Below, piece after piece: positions 52,810-60,835 of a stretch of 64,000 bases of DNA. The position numbers were made by a program, and so were the translations under genes. Positions within the stretch are counted from its first letter, which is position 1; every line of letters begins with the position of its first letter. Source of the stretch: Flavobacteriales bacterium UBA852 (GTDB taxonomy: Bacteria > Bacteroidota > Bacteroidia > Flavobacteriales_E > Vicingaceae); contig DBGO01000017.1 in assembly GCA_002295925.1 (NCBI GenBank), positions 62,001 through 126,000 of the forward strand, in the 5' to 3' direction. A model generated the notes under the pieces. That model saw only the letters and a list, made by a program, of their open reading frames with translations. It did no database searches and was not told the origin of the DNA.

Positions 52810-54267
52810 ATGACAACTGCTGTAATTATCTTGGTTTTATTAGGCTATTTTTTGCTTTTAATAGCCGTATCGCTTTATACCTCTCGCAATGCCGATACGC
52901 AAACGTTTTTTAATGCGCATCATTCATCTGCTTGGTATTTGGTTGCATATGGTATGATAGGCGCCAGTTTATCCGGGGTAACTTTTATTTCCGTCCCGGG
53001 AAATGTTTGGCAAACGGCTTTTGCCTATCTGCAAATGGTTTTTGGTTATTTTTTGGGTTATTTGGTTATTGCCTTTGTCTTACTGCCATTATATTACCGC
53101 TTAAATGTTGTTTCTATATACCAATATTTACGTAAACGTTTTGGCGAATATACTTATAAAACAGGGGCTTCTTTTTTCTTACTTTCACGCACCATAGGTG
53201 CTGCTTTTCGATTATACTTAATGGCTTCTGTTTTACAATTTATCTTATTTGATGCTTGGCATATTCCTTTTTTCGTAACTGTTTTGGTTACCATATTTCT
53301 TATTTGGGTATATACTGCCAAAGGCGGAATAAAAACCGTTGTTTACACCGACACCTTACAAACAACCTTTATGCTGGTTTCGTTAGCTATTACCATGTGG
53401 AGCATTTCAAAAGCAATGGGTTGGGATATGCAAGAAATGATTCAACAAGTTTCACAATCTAAATATGCCAAAATATGGTTTACCGAACCGGGCGACACTA
53501 AATTTTTCTTAAAGTACATTATTTCGGGAATGTTTATTACTATAGTAATGACCGGTTTAGACCAAGACATGATGCAAAAAAACCTGACGTGTAAAAGTTT
53601 AAAAGATGCTCAAAAAAACATGCTGGTATTCAGTATCATACTTATTGTCGTCAACTTACTTTTTTTAACCTTGGGCGCTTTGCTTTACCTTTATGCCGAA
53701 GCCAATCATATTACATTAGAGATGCTCAACAATAAAACCGACTTATTATTTCCGCATATCGCATTGAACGGAAATTTAGGCATTACCGTAGGTATATTCT
53801 TTTTGTTAGGTTTGATTGCTGCCGCCTATTCCAGCGCCGACTCGGCGCTTACGGCGCTTACAACTTCGGCTTGTATCGACATTATTGAAGTAGATAAATA
53901 TCCCGAACAAAAAAAGCGTTCCATTAAAAATAAAATGCACATTGTGTTCTCGGCTTTATTGTTTGTCGTAATTATGCTGTTTTATTTGTATAACGACGAT
54001 TCTGTTATAACCTCTTTATTTAAAGCGGCAGGTTTTACCTATGGACCATTGCTTGGAATGTATGCTTTTGGATTATTCACCAAACGTGAAGTAAATGATA
54101 AATTTGTCCCCATTATATCCATTTTGGCGCCTACTCTTTCATTGTTATTATTTTTTAATGCTGAAGAATTATTAGGGATAAAAATCGGGTTTGAAATTTT
54201 ACTCTACAACGGATTATTGACTTACATCGGCTTATATTTTTTATCACATAAAAAAGCAAGTGCATAA
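52810..54267 (+). CDS. Sodium:solute symporter family transporter
   Basis: A 485-residue transporter of the sodium/solute symporter family with about 13 hydrophobic segments. Motifs are GMIGASLSGVTFISVPGNVW near the sodium site, VVSIYQYLRKRFGEYTYKTG and GLDQDMMQKNLTCKSLKDAQ. AAAYSSADSALTALTTSACI with its Ser/Thr pattern is the conserved second sodium-site region. It stands alone and is divergent from recR. The substrate is not evident; no sialic-acid, galactose or proline catabolic genes are adjacent. Confidence 0.9.
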   Translation: MTTAVIILVLLGYFLLLIAVSLYTSRNADTQTFFNAHHSSAWYLVAYGMIGASLSGVTFISVPGNVWQTAFAYLQMVFGYFLGYLVIAFVLLPLYYRLNVVSIYQYLRKRFGEYTYKTGASFFLLSRTIGAAFRLYLMASVLQFILFDAWHIPFFVTVLVTIFLIWVYTAKGGIKTVVYTDTLQTTFMLVSLAITMWSISKAMGWDMQEMIQQVSQSKYAKIWFTEPGDTKFFLKYIISGMFITIVMTGLDQDMMQKNLTCKSLKDAQKNMLVFSIILIVVNLLFLTLGALLYLYAEANHITLEMLNNKTDLLFPHIALNGNLGITVGIFFLLGLIAAAYSSADSALTALTTSACIDIIEVDKYPEQKKRSIKNKMHIVFSALLFVVIMLFYLYNDDSVITSLFKAAGFTYGPLLGMYAFGLFTKREVNDKFVPIISILAPTLSLLLFFNAEELLGIKIGFEILLYNGLLTYIGLYFLSHKKASA

Positions 54268-54335
54268 ATACTGATGCGCATAATTTGGAAAATTCTTAAA
54301 ATAGAATATATTTGTTTTATATAAAATTGTAATTG

Positions 54336-55235
54336 ATGAAAAAACAAAAATTAAGAGCACTTTTTATTACCGGAACCGTAATTTTATTCTCTTGTGGCGG
54401 TGATAAAACAGATAATACACCTGAATCCGATACTCAAGATTCAGTGCAGGCTGAAGTTATCAAACAAAACGATGAACAAACGGTTTATTACCAAATTCCC
54501 TCGCCGGATGAAATGTTTGATTTTATAAAAAACGGCGGCCTTTCATTTAAGCAAGACTTATTATTGCCCATAGAAAACAGCGAAAAATACAACACCGCAT
54601 TACAACAATCGCTTATTTTCGGTATTTATTCGGCAGACTTAGCTTACACTGCTGCATTTGAAGAGTATCAAACTTCGTTGAAATATTTTGGAACAGTTCA
54701 AAAAATGGCTGACCGCTTAGGTATTTCTTCGGCTTATGATGCATCAACTGCCGAACGTATTAAAAACAACCTTGAAAATGCCGACTCATTGGTAAAAGTA
54801 ACCGGCGACACCTATTTTTCGGTAGTGGATTACTTGGAACAAAACAACGAAGAAACCAAGTTGGGGGCAATTGCCACTGCAGGTTGGATTGAAAGTATGT
54901 ATATTGTTCTTAATTCGTTGGAAAACAATCCCAACAGCGACGTGCTACAACGCATCAAAGACCAAAAACTGACATTTGAAAATTTATACGATTATCTTCA
55001 ACAACACAATCATTCGCCACAGGTTGAAAAAATAATTACCTTAGTTGAACCACTGAACGAATTTTTTAATAATATCGAAGAAAATAATGATGCCAAAACC
55101 ACTTTCACCAAAAAAGACGGGAAATTTGTGCTTGGTGGCGAAGATACAGTTGCACCTTTATCCGAAGAACAAACTGCAGAGCTGAAAGATTTGGTAAACA
55201 ACATTAGAACTAAAATAATTGAAGAAAACGTATAA
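54336..55235 (+). CDS. Lipoprotein of unknown function
   Basis: A 299-residue lipoprotein from the ATG at 54336 (a TTG lies one codon upstream). The lipobox is LFSCG after a short signal. An acidic linker (GGDKTDNTPESDTQDS) leads to QIPSPDEMFDFIKNGGLSFK. A mostly helical region of about 200 residues follows, including SLIFGIYSADLAYTAAFEEY and GWIESMYIVLNSLENN. I recognise it only as a Bacteroidota lipoprotein family without assigned function. It begins 68 bases after the symporter gene and is followed 24 bases later by a secreted protein on the same strand. Lnt would acylate it. Confidence 0.7.
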   Translation: MKKQKLRALFITGTVILFSCGGDKTDNTPESDTQDSVQAEVIKQNDEQTVYYQIPSPDEMFDFIKNGGLSFKQDLLLPIENSEKYNTALQQSLIFGIYSADLAYTAAFEEYQTSLKYFGTVQKMADRLGISSAYDASTAERIKNNLENADSLVKVTGDTYFSVVDYLEQNNEETKLGAIATAGWIESMYIVLNSLENNPNSDVLQRIKDQKLTFENLYDYLQQHNHSPQVEKIITLVEPLNEFFNNIEENNDAKTTFTKKDGKFVLGGEDTVAPLSEEQTAELKDLVNNIRTKIIEENV

Positions 55236-55259
55236 AAACTACTTTTAAAATTAATTAAA

Positions 55260-55946
55260 ATGAAAAAATATATATTCGGAATACTGTTTTTAACTTTTGT
55301 TTCCACATTTCAAGCGCAGTATTGCAATAATTTTCACAGAAAATATTGCTATCCTTCAGAAAATGAATTCTTCAAATACGACGGACAATCAAGAAGCGCC
55401 TTATTTTCAAAAGGACAAAAATCTGAACTGACCATAATTGTTTACAAAGGTCAGGATTATCGCCTGTCGCTTTGTGCCGATGAAAATTTAGGCAACAATA
55501 TCATTTTTAAAATTTATGAAGTTAAAAAAGTAAAAGTGGAAAAAGTTGTAGAGCATAAATCTACCGAAGACGAATACAAAACCTGCGAAACTTGTAATGG
55601 CGAAGGCTATATTGACGGAGAAACCTGCTACGATTGCGATGGCGAAGGTCAACGCCCTACTGGAAATACTGTAGAAGTAGTAACCAAAGAAACCAAAGTA
55701 GTGGTTGAAAAACGTAAAGAATTACTCTACGATAATTCGCAAGATGATTTTGCTATGGATATTGAATTTAGCGCAACTTCTACCCGTAAACTTATTATAG
55801 AAGTAGAAGTGCCCGAAGAAGGTGGCGGCGGCACTTCAAAAGGAATAAACGACAAAGGCAAAGGAAAAAAGAAATTAGATACCTCCGAAATGGGATGCAT
55901 TGGCGTGTTGATAGAACATATGCCAACGCCCAAAAGCGGTTTCTAA
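55260..55946 (+). CDS. Secreted protein with DnaJ-like zinc-ribbon insert
   Basis: A 228-residue protein with a signal peptide ending in VSTFQAQ. The beta-rich framework is YCYPSENEFFKYDGQSRSAL, then LTIIVYKGQDYRLSLCADEN, LLYDNSQDDFAMDIEFSATS, RKLIIEVEVPEEGG and GCIGVLIEHMPTPKSGF. This framework recurs in Bacteroidota secreted proteins of unknown role. Between the second and third parts sits an insert with two CxxC-x-G-x-G units. Cys109 and Cys112 are in KTCETCNGEGYIDG, and Cys123 and Cys126 in ETCYDCDGEGQRPTG. This is the pattern of DnaJ-type zinc ribbons, usually cytosolic. A Gly-rich linker (EEGGGGTSKGINDKGKGKKK) comes near the end. Confidence 0.75.
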   Translation: MKKYIFGILFLTFVSTFQAQYCNNFHRKYCYPSENEFFKYDGQSRSALFSKGQKSELTIIVYKGQDYRLSLCADENLGNNIIFKIYEVKKVKVEKVVEHKSTEDEYKTCETCNGEGYIDGETCYDCDGEGQRPTGNTVEVVTKETKVVVEKRKELLYDNSQDDFAMDIEFSATSTRKLIIEVEVPEEGGGGTSKGINDKGKGKKKLDTSEMGCIGVLIEHMPTPKSGF

Positions 55947-55970
55947 TTGCTTAAAAAATACTAAATTTAC

Positions 55971-55994
55971 AGTCCCGTATTTCGGGACTTTTTT
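55971..55994 (+). terminator. Rho-independent terminator
   Basis: The stem AGTCCCG (55971-55977) pairs with CGGGACT (55983-55989) around TATTT, followed by a T run. It ends the transcript of the secreted zinc-ribbon protein gene. The next ATG (56012) lies 17 bases later. Confidence 0.9.
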
Positions 55995-56011
55995 ATTTCA
56001 AATAATTCATA

Positions 56012-57034
56012 ATGATGCAACCCATTACAAAAGATTTTTACCAATCGGTAATTAAAAACAAAAAAAACATTGTTATCACATCGCACAAAGCTCCCGACGG
56101 TGATGCTATCGGTTCTTCATTGGCACTTAAAATAGCTTTGGAAAAACTTGGGCACAATGTTTCGGTAGTAGTTCCCGATGATTTTCCGGGATTTTTAAAA
56201 TGGATGCCTTTTCACGAAACTATTTTACTTTACAACCAAGAACAAAAAGAAGCCGAAGAAGCATTAGAAAATGCCGACATATTTTTTTCGCTCGATTACA
56301 ACGACCTGAGAAGAATCGGAGACTATGGACAGTTGGTTGAGGCAAAAACCGACCTGTTAAAAGTTATGATTGACCACCATCGCGACCCAAAACCTTATGC
56401 CAATTACGCTCTTTCCGACATTACAGCCAGCTCTACTTGCGAACTAATTTTTCGTTTTTTGGAACTCAACAACCTTACCGATTTAATCGACAAAGATGTT
56501 GCTTCGTGCATTTATACCGGCTTGCTTACCGATACCGGCTCGTTCAGGTTTTCATCTACCACAGCTAAAACACACGAAATTGCTGCCTTTTTGTTAAATC
56601 GTGGTGCCGAAAATGCTAAAATTTACGAATTGATTTACGACAATTCGTCCATCCACCGCTTACAATTGCTGGGCTATGCCATTACCGAAAAATTAGAATA
56701 TTTACCCGAATACCGAACTGCCATCATCAGCTTAACCGAAGCAGAGCTAAAAAAATTCCATTATCAAAAAGGCGATACCGAAGGAATTGTAAATTATCCA
56801 CTTTCGGTAAAAAATATTGTTTATTCCATTTTTATTTCCGAAAAAGAAGGATTGGTAAAAATGTCTATGCGTTCAAAAGGCAATTTTCCGGTCAATGAAA
56901 TTGCCTCTAAATATTTTGATGGCGGCGGACACTTAAATGCTGCCGGAGCCGTTTCCAATTTATCGGTTGAAAAAACAATAGAAAAAATAAAATCTATTTT
57001 ACCCGAATATAAAGATGCGTTACTGGCTGTATAA
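56012..57034 (+). CDS. DHH family phosphoesterase, NrnA-like
   Basis: A 340-residue phosphoesterase of the DHH/DHHA1 class that degrades nano-RNAs and may hydrolyse pAp. Metal-binding parts are TSHKAPDGDAIGSSLAL, FFSLDYNDLRRIGDY and the DHH motif Asp121-His122-His123 in MIDHHRDPKP. ASCIYTGLLTDTGSFRF follows. The DHHA1 substrate domain has the final GGGHLNAAGAV. Two ATG codons in a row open the gene. It ends within the start of gldI (20-base overlap), and the DHH-gldI order is known from Flavobacterium. Confidence 0.92.
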   Translation: MMQPITKDFYQSVIKNKKNIVITSHKAPDGDAIGSSLALKIALEKLGHNVSVVVPDDFPGFLKWMPFHETILLYNQEQKEAEEALENADIFFSLDYNDLRRIGDYGQLVEAKTDLLKVMIDHHRDPKPYANYALSDITASSTCELIFRFLELNNLTDLIDKDVASCIYTGLLTDTGSFRFSSTTAKTHEIAAFLLNRGAENAKIYELIYDNSSIHRLQLLGYAITEKLEYLPEYRTAIISLTEAELKKFHYQKGDTEGIVNYPLSVKNIVYSIFISEKEGLVKMSMRSKGNFPVNEIASKYFDGGGHLNAAGAVSNLSVEKTIEKIKSILPEYKDALLAV

Positions 57035-57545
57035 AATATCCATTTCTTTATTGGCAACCCTTTTATTTTCGTGTGGAACAGACCACCAACCGAAAAACAA
57101 AGTGCCCTATAAAAAATTGAAAGAAAGTTTAATTCAAAAAAATAAATCTTTCAGTCAAATAGAAAATGACCAAATAGAAGCCTACATAAAGCGTTACGGA
57201 ATGAAAAACGTAGTTAAAACCGGCACCGGCTTACGTTATCAGGTTTACCAAAAGGGCTTTGGCGTTTCGCCCAAATGCGGAAATATTGCCGAAATAGAAT
57301 ACACCTTGACTTTGATCAACGGCAAAGAACTTTACAAAACAAAACCCGGACAAACCACCATGTTTTTGGTATGCAGAGATGAAGTAGAATCGGGGCTGCA
57401 CGAAGCTATCCAATACCTTAAAGTGGGTGATAAAGCTAAAGTAATTATTCCTTCGCATTTGGCACACGGCATTGCTGGAGATTTTGAGAAAATTCCGCCC
57501 CGCTCAACCATCATTTACGATATTCACTTAATTGCCGTAAAATAA
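57015..57545 (+). CDS. gldI: FKBP-type peptidyl-prolyl isomerase lipoprotein GldI
   Basis: A 176-residue lipoprotein (lipobox LLFSC) with one FKBP domain of about 100 residues: GNIAEIEYTLTLINGKELYK, VESGLHEAIQYLKVGDKAKV and the closing IPPRSTIIYDIHLIAVK. GldI folds or stabilises gliding and T9SS proteins in the periplasm, and its place directly after the DHH gene supports the name. The start overlaps the DHH gene by 20 bases; the ATG at 57015 is needed for a complete signal sequence. A second FKBP lipoprotein gene follows after 7 bases. Confidence 0.85.
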   Translation: MRYWLYKISISLLATLLFSCGTDHQPKNKVPYKKLKESLIQKNKSFSQIENDQIEAYIKRYGMKNVVKTGTGLRYQVYQKGFGVSPKCGNIAEIEYTLTLINGKELYKTKPGQTTMFLVCRDEVESGLHEAIQYLKVGDKAKVIIPSHLAHGIAGDFEKIPPRSTIIYDIHLIAVK

Positions 57546-57552
57546 CACTTTG

Positions 57553-58389
57553 ATGAAAAACATTTACCTCATCATATTTTCATTAATTTTTTACTGGGGA
57601 TGTAAAGAGAAAAACACACCCTATAAACAGGTCAACAATCAAATTGCTTATCGCTTAATTTCATTTTCGGATGAGGATAAAAAATGCCGTTTGTTCAACA
57701 TATACCAAGCAGATATAATTATTCATACCCAACAAGATTCGTTAATCTACAAATCAAAATTTAAAGAGCAATATTTTTTCGACAATCAAGGGCTTGACAC
57801 ATTGTTTAATTTTATGCACGTTGGCGACAGTATGCAATTTATGCTCAGAGGTGATTTTTTAGCCAAACATCTCGAAAAATCATTCATTGATACTGTATGT
57901 TATTTTGCAGAAATTAAAATAAAAAAGGAGTTAACACAGGAAGAAATTCAGCAATCTTCGGCTCAGCTTGAATTTAATGAATTGTATCAACTTAAACAAT
58001 TTATCGACAGTTTATCCATTCCGGCAGAAGATTTTGCACAAGGTTATTTCGAAGAGTTTTTCAAGTACGGAACGGGCGATACGCTTTCTTACGGAGATGT
58101 AGCATTTTTGAATTATTACGGCACATTTTTAAACGGTGAAGTATTTGACAGCACAGCTACCAAAGAAAATCTTTTTGATTATACATACGGTGTCAAAGGG
58201 CAAGTTATTCCGGCTTTTGAAAAGGCACTTTTCGGCAAAGTGGAAGGAGATTCTTTCCGGTTAATCATTCCTTCAATGTATGCTTTTGGCGAAGAAGGTT
58301 CATCTACGCTTATTGTTCCGCCGGCAACTACGGTCATTTATTACATAAAAGTTGACAGTATCCTGAAAAGAAAAAATTTTATGCAATAA
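57553..58389 (+). CDS. FKBP-type peptidyl-prolyl isomerase lipoprotein
   Basis: A 278-residue lipoprotein from the ATG at 57553; the codon before it is a TTG. The lipobox is IFYWGC. The N-terminal part (about 25-145) looks like a degenerate FKBP unit, with QDSLIYKSKFKEQYFFDNQG and FNFMHVGDSMQFMLRGDFLA. The C-terminal unit (about 170-275) is a fuller FKBP domain, with LSYGDVAFLNYYGTFLNGEV, FDSTATKENLFDYTYG, VIPAFEKALFGKVEGDSFR and FGEEGSSTLIVPPATTVIYY. It is the second FKBP gene after gldI and probably assists folding of exported proteins. Confidence 0.83.
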   Translation: MKNIYLIIFSLIFYWGCKEKNTPYKQVNNQIAYRLISFSDEDKKCRLFNIYQADIIIHTQQDSLIYKSKFKEQYFFDNQGLDTLFNFMHVGDSMQFMLRGDFLAKHLEKSFIDTVCYFAEIKIKKELTQEEIQQSSAQLEFNELYQLKQFIDSLSIPAEDFAQGYFEEFFKYGTGDTLSYGDVAFLNYYGTFLNGEVFDSTATKENLFDYTYGVKGQVIPAFEKALFGKVEGDSFRLIIPSMYAFGEEGSSTLIVPPATTVIYYIKVDSILKRKNFMQ

Positions 58390-58417
58390 AAAAATCCCGC
58401 TACATTTTGTAGCGGGA
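58388..58417 (-). terminator. Rho-independent terminator of dnaN
   Basis: TCCCGCTACA (58395-58404) pairs with TGTAGCGGGA (58408-58417), with a TTT loop. On the minus strand a run of seven T follows, from the A tract at 58388-58394. The orientation fits the end of dnaN. The stem could also slow transcripts coming from the FKBP gene, but there is no T run on that side. Confidence 0.88.
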
Positions 58418-58445
58418 CAGCAATCTTAAACAGAGTAACAGTTTA

Positions 58446-59567
58446 TTATGAATTAAGCATTACAGGCATTACCAACATCAATAATTGCTCGTTTTCATCC
58501 ACTTTATCCACAGGGAAAATTAATCCGGCACGGTTTGGTGCAGAAAGCTCTATTAAAATCTCTTCCGAGTCGATATTGTTTAGCATTTCCAACAAAAACT
58601 TACCGTTGAAACCAATTTCCATATCTTCTCCTTCGTACGAACAGGTTAATCTTTCACTTGCCTCATTCGAAAAATCCAAATCTTCACCGGATACCACCAA
58701 TTCACTGCCTTTTATAGTTAAGCGAATTTGATGTGTTGATTTGTTGGCAAAAATACTTACACGTTTTATCGAGTTTGCCAAAGCCACACGGTCAATAGTC
58801 AATTTATTTGGATTTTCGGTTGGAATTACAGCTTGGTAATTGGGGTATTTGCCATCTATCAAGCGGCATATCAATATGGTTTCATCAAATTTGAAACGAG
58901 CATTGGTTTCGTTGTATTCAATGGTAACCTCATCATCAAAAGATGATAAAATATTTTTCAACAGGTTTAATGGTTTTTTTGGTAATATAAAAGCCGCTCC
59001 TTGGTCGGAATGCACATCGGTACGGGTGTATTTTACCAATTTATGTGCATCAGTCGCTACAAATGTAACATTATCGTTATTTATTTCTAAAAACACACCG
59101 TTCATTACCGGACGCAACTCATCGTTTCCGGTAGCAAAAATGGTTTTGTTTATGGCATTTGCCAAAATAATGGAATTCATTGTCAGTGAGCTTGTACCTT
59201 CCAATTCGGGCGATTTTGGAAAATCTGCACCGTTAAAACCGGTTAATTTGTATTTACCGAAATCTGAACTTATTTCTATTCCGAAGTTTTCTAAATTTAC
59301 CGAGAAGGTCAACGGTTGGTCGGGCAACGATTTTAATGTATCGGTCAATAATTTTGCAGGAATGGCAATATTTCCGTTTTCTTTTGCTTCAACCTGCATT
59401 TTTGTGGTCATGGTTGTTTCCAAATCCGAAGCCGTAATGGATAATTCACCATCTTTAATTTCAAACAAAAAATTGTCTAAAATAGGCAACGTATTACTTG
59501 TGTTTAATGCACCTGCAATGATTTGCGTTTTCTTTAACAGTGCCGAACTTGAAACAATAAATTTCAT
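58446..59567 (-). CDS. dnaN: DNA polymerase III sliding clamp (beta subunit)
   Basis: A 373-residue clamp made of three similar domains. It opens MKFIVSSSALLKKTQIIAGA and continues with PILDNFLFEIKDGELSITAS. Family segments include ATGNDELRPVMNGVFLEI, TFVATDAHKLVKY and the ending LLMLVMPVMLNS, which provides the hydrophobic terminus of the protein-binding cleft (usual M-P-M-R/L). The length is normal. dnaA is not in the window, as is common in Bacteroidota, so an origin need not be here. A DUF4340-like gene lies upstream on the same strand. Confidence 0.96.
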   Translation of the reverse strand: MKFIVSSSALLKKTQIIAGALNTSNTLPILDNFLFEIKDGELSITASDLETTMTTKMQVEAKENGNIAIPAKLLTDTLKSLPDQPLTFSVNLENFGIEISSDFGKYKLTGFNGADFPKSPELEGTSSLTMNSIILANAINKTIFATGNDELRPVMNGVFLEINNDNVTFVATDAHKLVKYTRTDVHSDQGAAFILPKKPLNLLKNILSSFDDEVTIEYNETNARFKFDETILICRLIDGKYPNYQAVIPTENPNKLTIDRVALANSIKRVSIFANKSTHQIRLTIKGSELVVSGEDLDFSNEASERLTCSYEGEDMEIGFNGKFLLEMLNNIDSEEILIELSAPNRAGLIFPVDKVDENEQLLMLVMPVMLNS

Positions 59568-59682
59568 ATTAATATTTTTTATTACTGAACAATCTGATTT
59601 AAGGGCTCAATTTTACGAATAGAAATGGCTCAATGCTCAATTTTTGGCATTGTATTATTAACTATTTTTCAACAATATTGAT

Positions 59683-60693
59683 TTATTCCTGAAAATAGGT
59701 TCGTTCAGGTGTGATTGGGTCAAAAGTAGGGTATTGCATTACCGTAAACAAAGTATCATCAATCAAACCGTAAAAACGGTCCATATCATAAGGGAACTCC
59801 TCTCCTGTTAGATTGTTTATCACGTGTTTATAATTGGGCATTCTAAACGCTTTGATAGTGGTTAATTTACCGTTTTTATCTTTTACACTCAAAATAAAAA
59901 ACGGCATGGTTTGCTTGATAGAATCTTGATATTCGGGTGTTCCGTCAACATCTACCTGCTCAAAATTCACAAACGAAAAACGAGTCAGATAATCTTGTAA
60001 TTTTTGTGTATTTGCCGGTAAAGATTTACCTTCTAAATCGGTAAGCTGAACCAAGCTGTCTTTTTGATTTATCTTGTACGAAAGATGAGCACTGTCGGGG
60101 AACTGTACCGCAATTTCAGCCAAATCGCCGGGTTGATACCTGAAAATTTTCACCGAATGCCACATTTTGGGATCGGAAATAAAACGGGTATTTAAAAAAC
60201 CGTCAAAGCCGGGAATTTCAGTAATAAAAGGTACAGAAGATTTTTTGCCGTCCTTTTCCAACAACATATAAGTACCCAAATTATTTTTGGTGTTGTGCCC
60301 TACATAATATACTTTATCGGGTTTGTCGCTGTTGTTCAAATAAATTTCTACACGCTTATTGTTTGCAGCAATAAATTTAATGGTGCTTTCCAAAGATGAT
60401 TTAGGCACGGGTGCTTGAATATCTATTCGCTTTAAGGTTTTAAGCAATACATCCATGGCATCTTTTCGTGCTTCGTACTTTCCGTTTACTATCCATTTAT
60501 GTTTGTTTTCTCGAGTTAAAACAGACGCATTCCCTTGCTGGTCGGTTATCACAACCTTGGTAACCATCGATGTATCTTCAATAGCAAAATCACGATATTC
60601 TTCTTTAAGTGTAGATTTTGAATTGGAGAAATAAAAATATACCGAAGCCAAAACCAAAATTGCCAACAGAATAATTAAACCTTTGTTTTTCAT
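59683..60693 (-). CDS. DUF4340-like membrane-anchored protein
   Basis: A 336-residue protein from the ATG at 60693; the upstream extension (to 60720) overlaps the probable promoter. One N-terminal membrane segment (GLIILLAILVLASVYFYF) is followed by a periplasmic region. That region opens with SMVTKVVITDQQGNASVL and continues with KWIVNGKYEARKDAMDVLLK and LGTYMLLEKDGKKSSVPFIT. This is the DUF4340 pattern of repeated beta units. In relatives such proteins lie near gliding-type ABC transporters; none is visible here. A -7 element TACATTTG lies on the minus strand at 60718-60725, 24 bases before the ATG. The function is unknown. Confidence 0.75.
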   Translation of the reverse strand: MKNKGLIILLAILVLASVYFYFSNSKSTLKEEYRDFAIEDTSMVTKVVITDQQGNASVLTRENKHKWIVNGKYEARKDAMDVLLKTLKRIDIQAPVPKSSLESTIKFIAANNKRVEIYLNNSDKPDKVYYVGHNTKNNLGTYMLLEKDGKKSSVPFITEIPGFDGFLNTRFISDPKMWHSVKIFRYQPGDLAEIAVQFPDSAHLSYKINQKDSLVQLTDLEGKSLPANTQKLQDYLTRFSFVNFEQVDVDGTPEYQDSIKQTMPFFILSVKDKNGKLTTIKAFRMPNYKHVINNLTGEEFPYDMDRFYGLIDDTLFTVMQYPTFDPITPERTYFQE

Positions 60694-60835
60694 CTTTACC
60701 TTAATTTTTATTCGCCACAAATGTAACGAGTTTAAAATTACTATGATTTTTTGCTTGCCAAAAGTTAAAGAACGTTAAAGGAATAATAATGTTCTCTTTT
60801 GAATGTTTATCATTGAAATTCAAAAACATAAAACT

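Noticed and set aside
58504..58512. TTATCCACA, a perfect DnaA-box sequence
   Set aside because: A single copy inside dnaN coding sequence, explained by the encoded residues; no cluster of boxes or AT-rich unwinding region is attached.
58840..59622. A 260-codon open frame on the plus strand, antisense to dnaN
   Set aside because: It lies almost wholly over dnaN, whose product is unmistakable; the antisense translation has no recognisable domain and reflects codon bias of the real gene.
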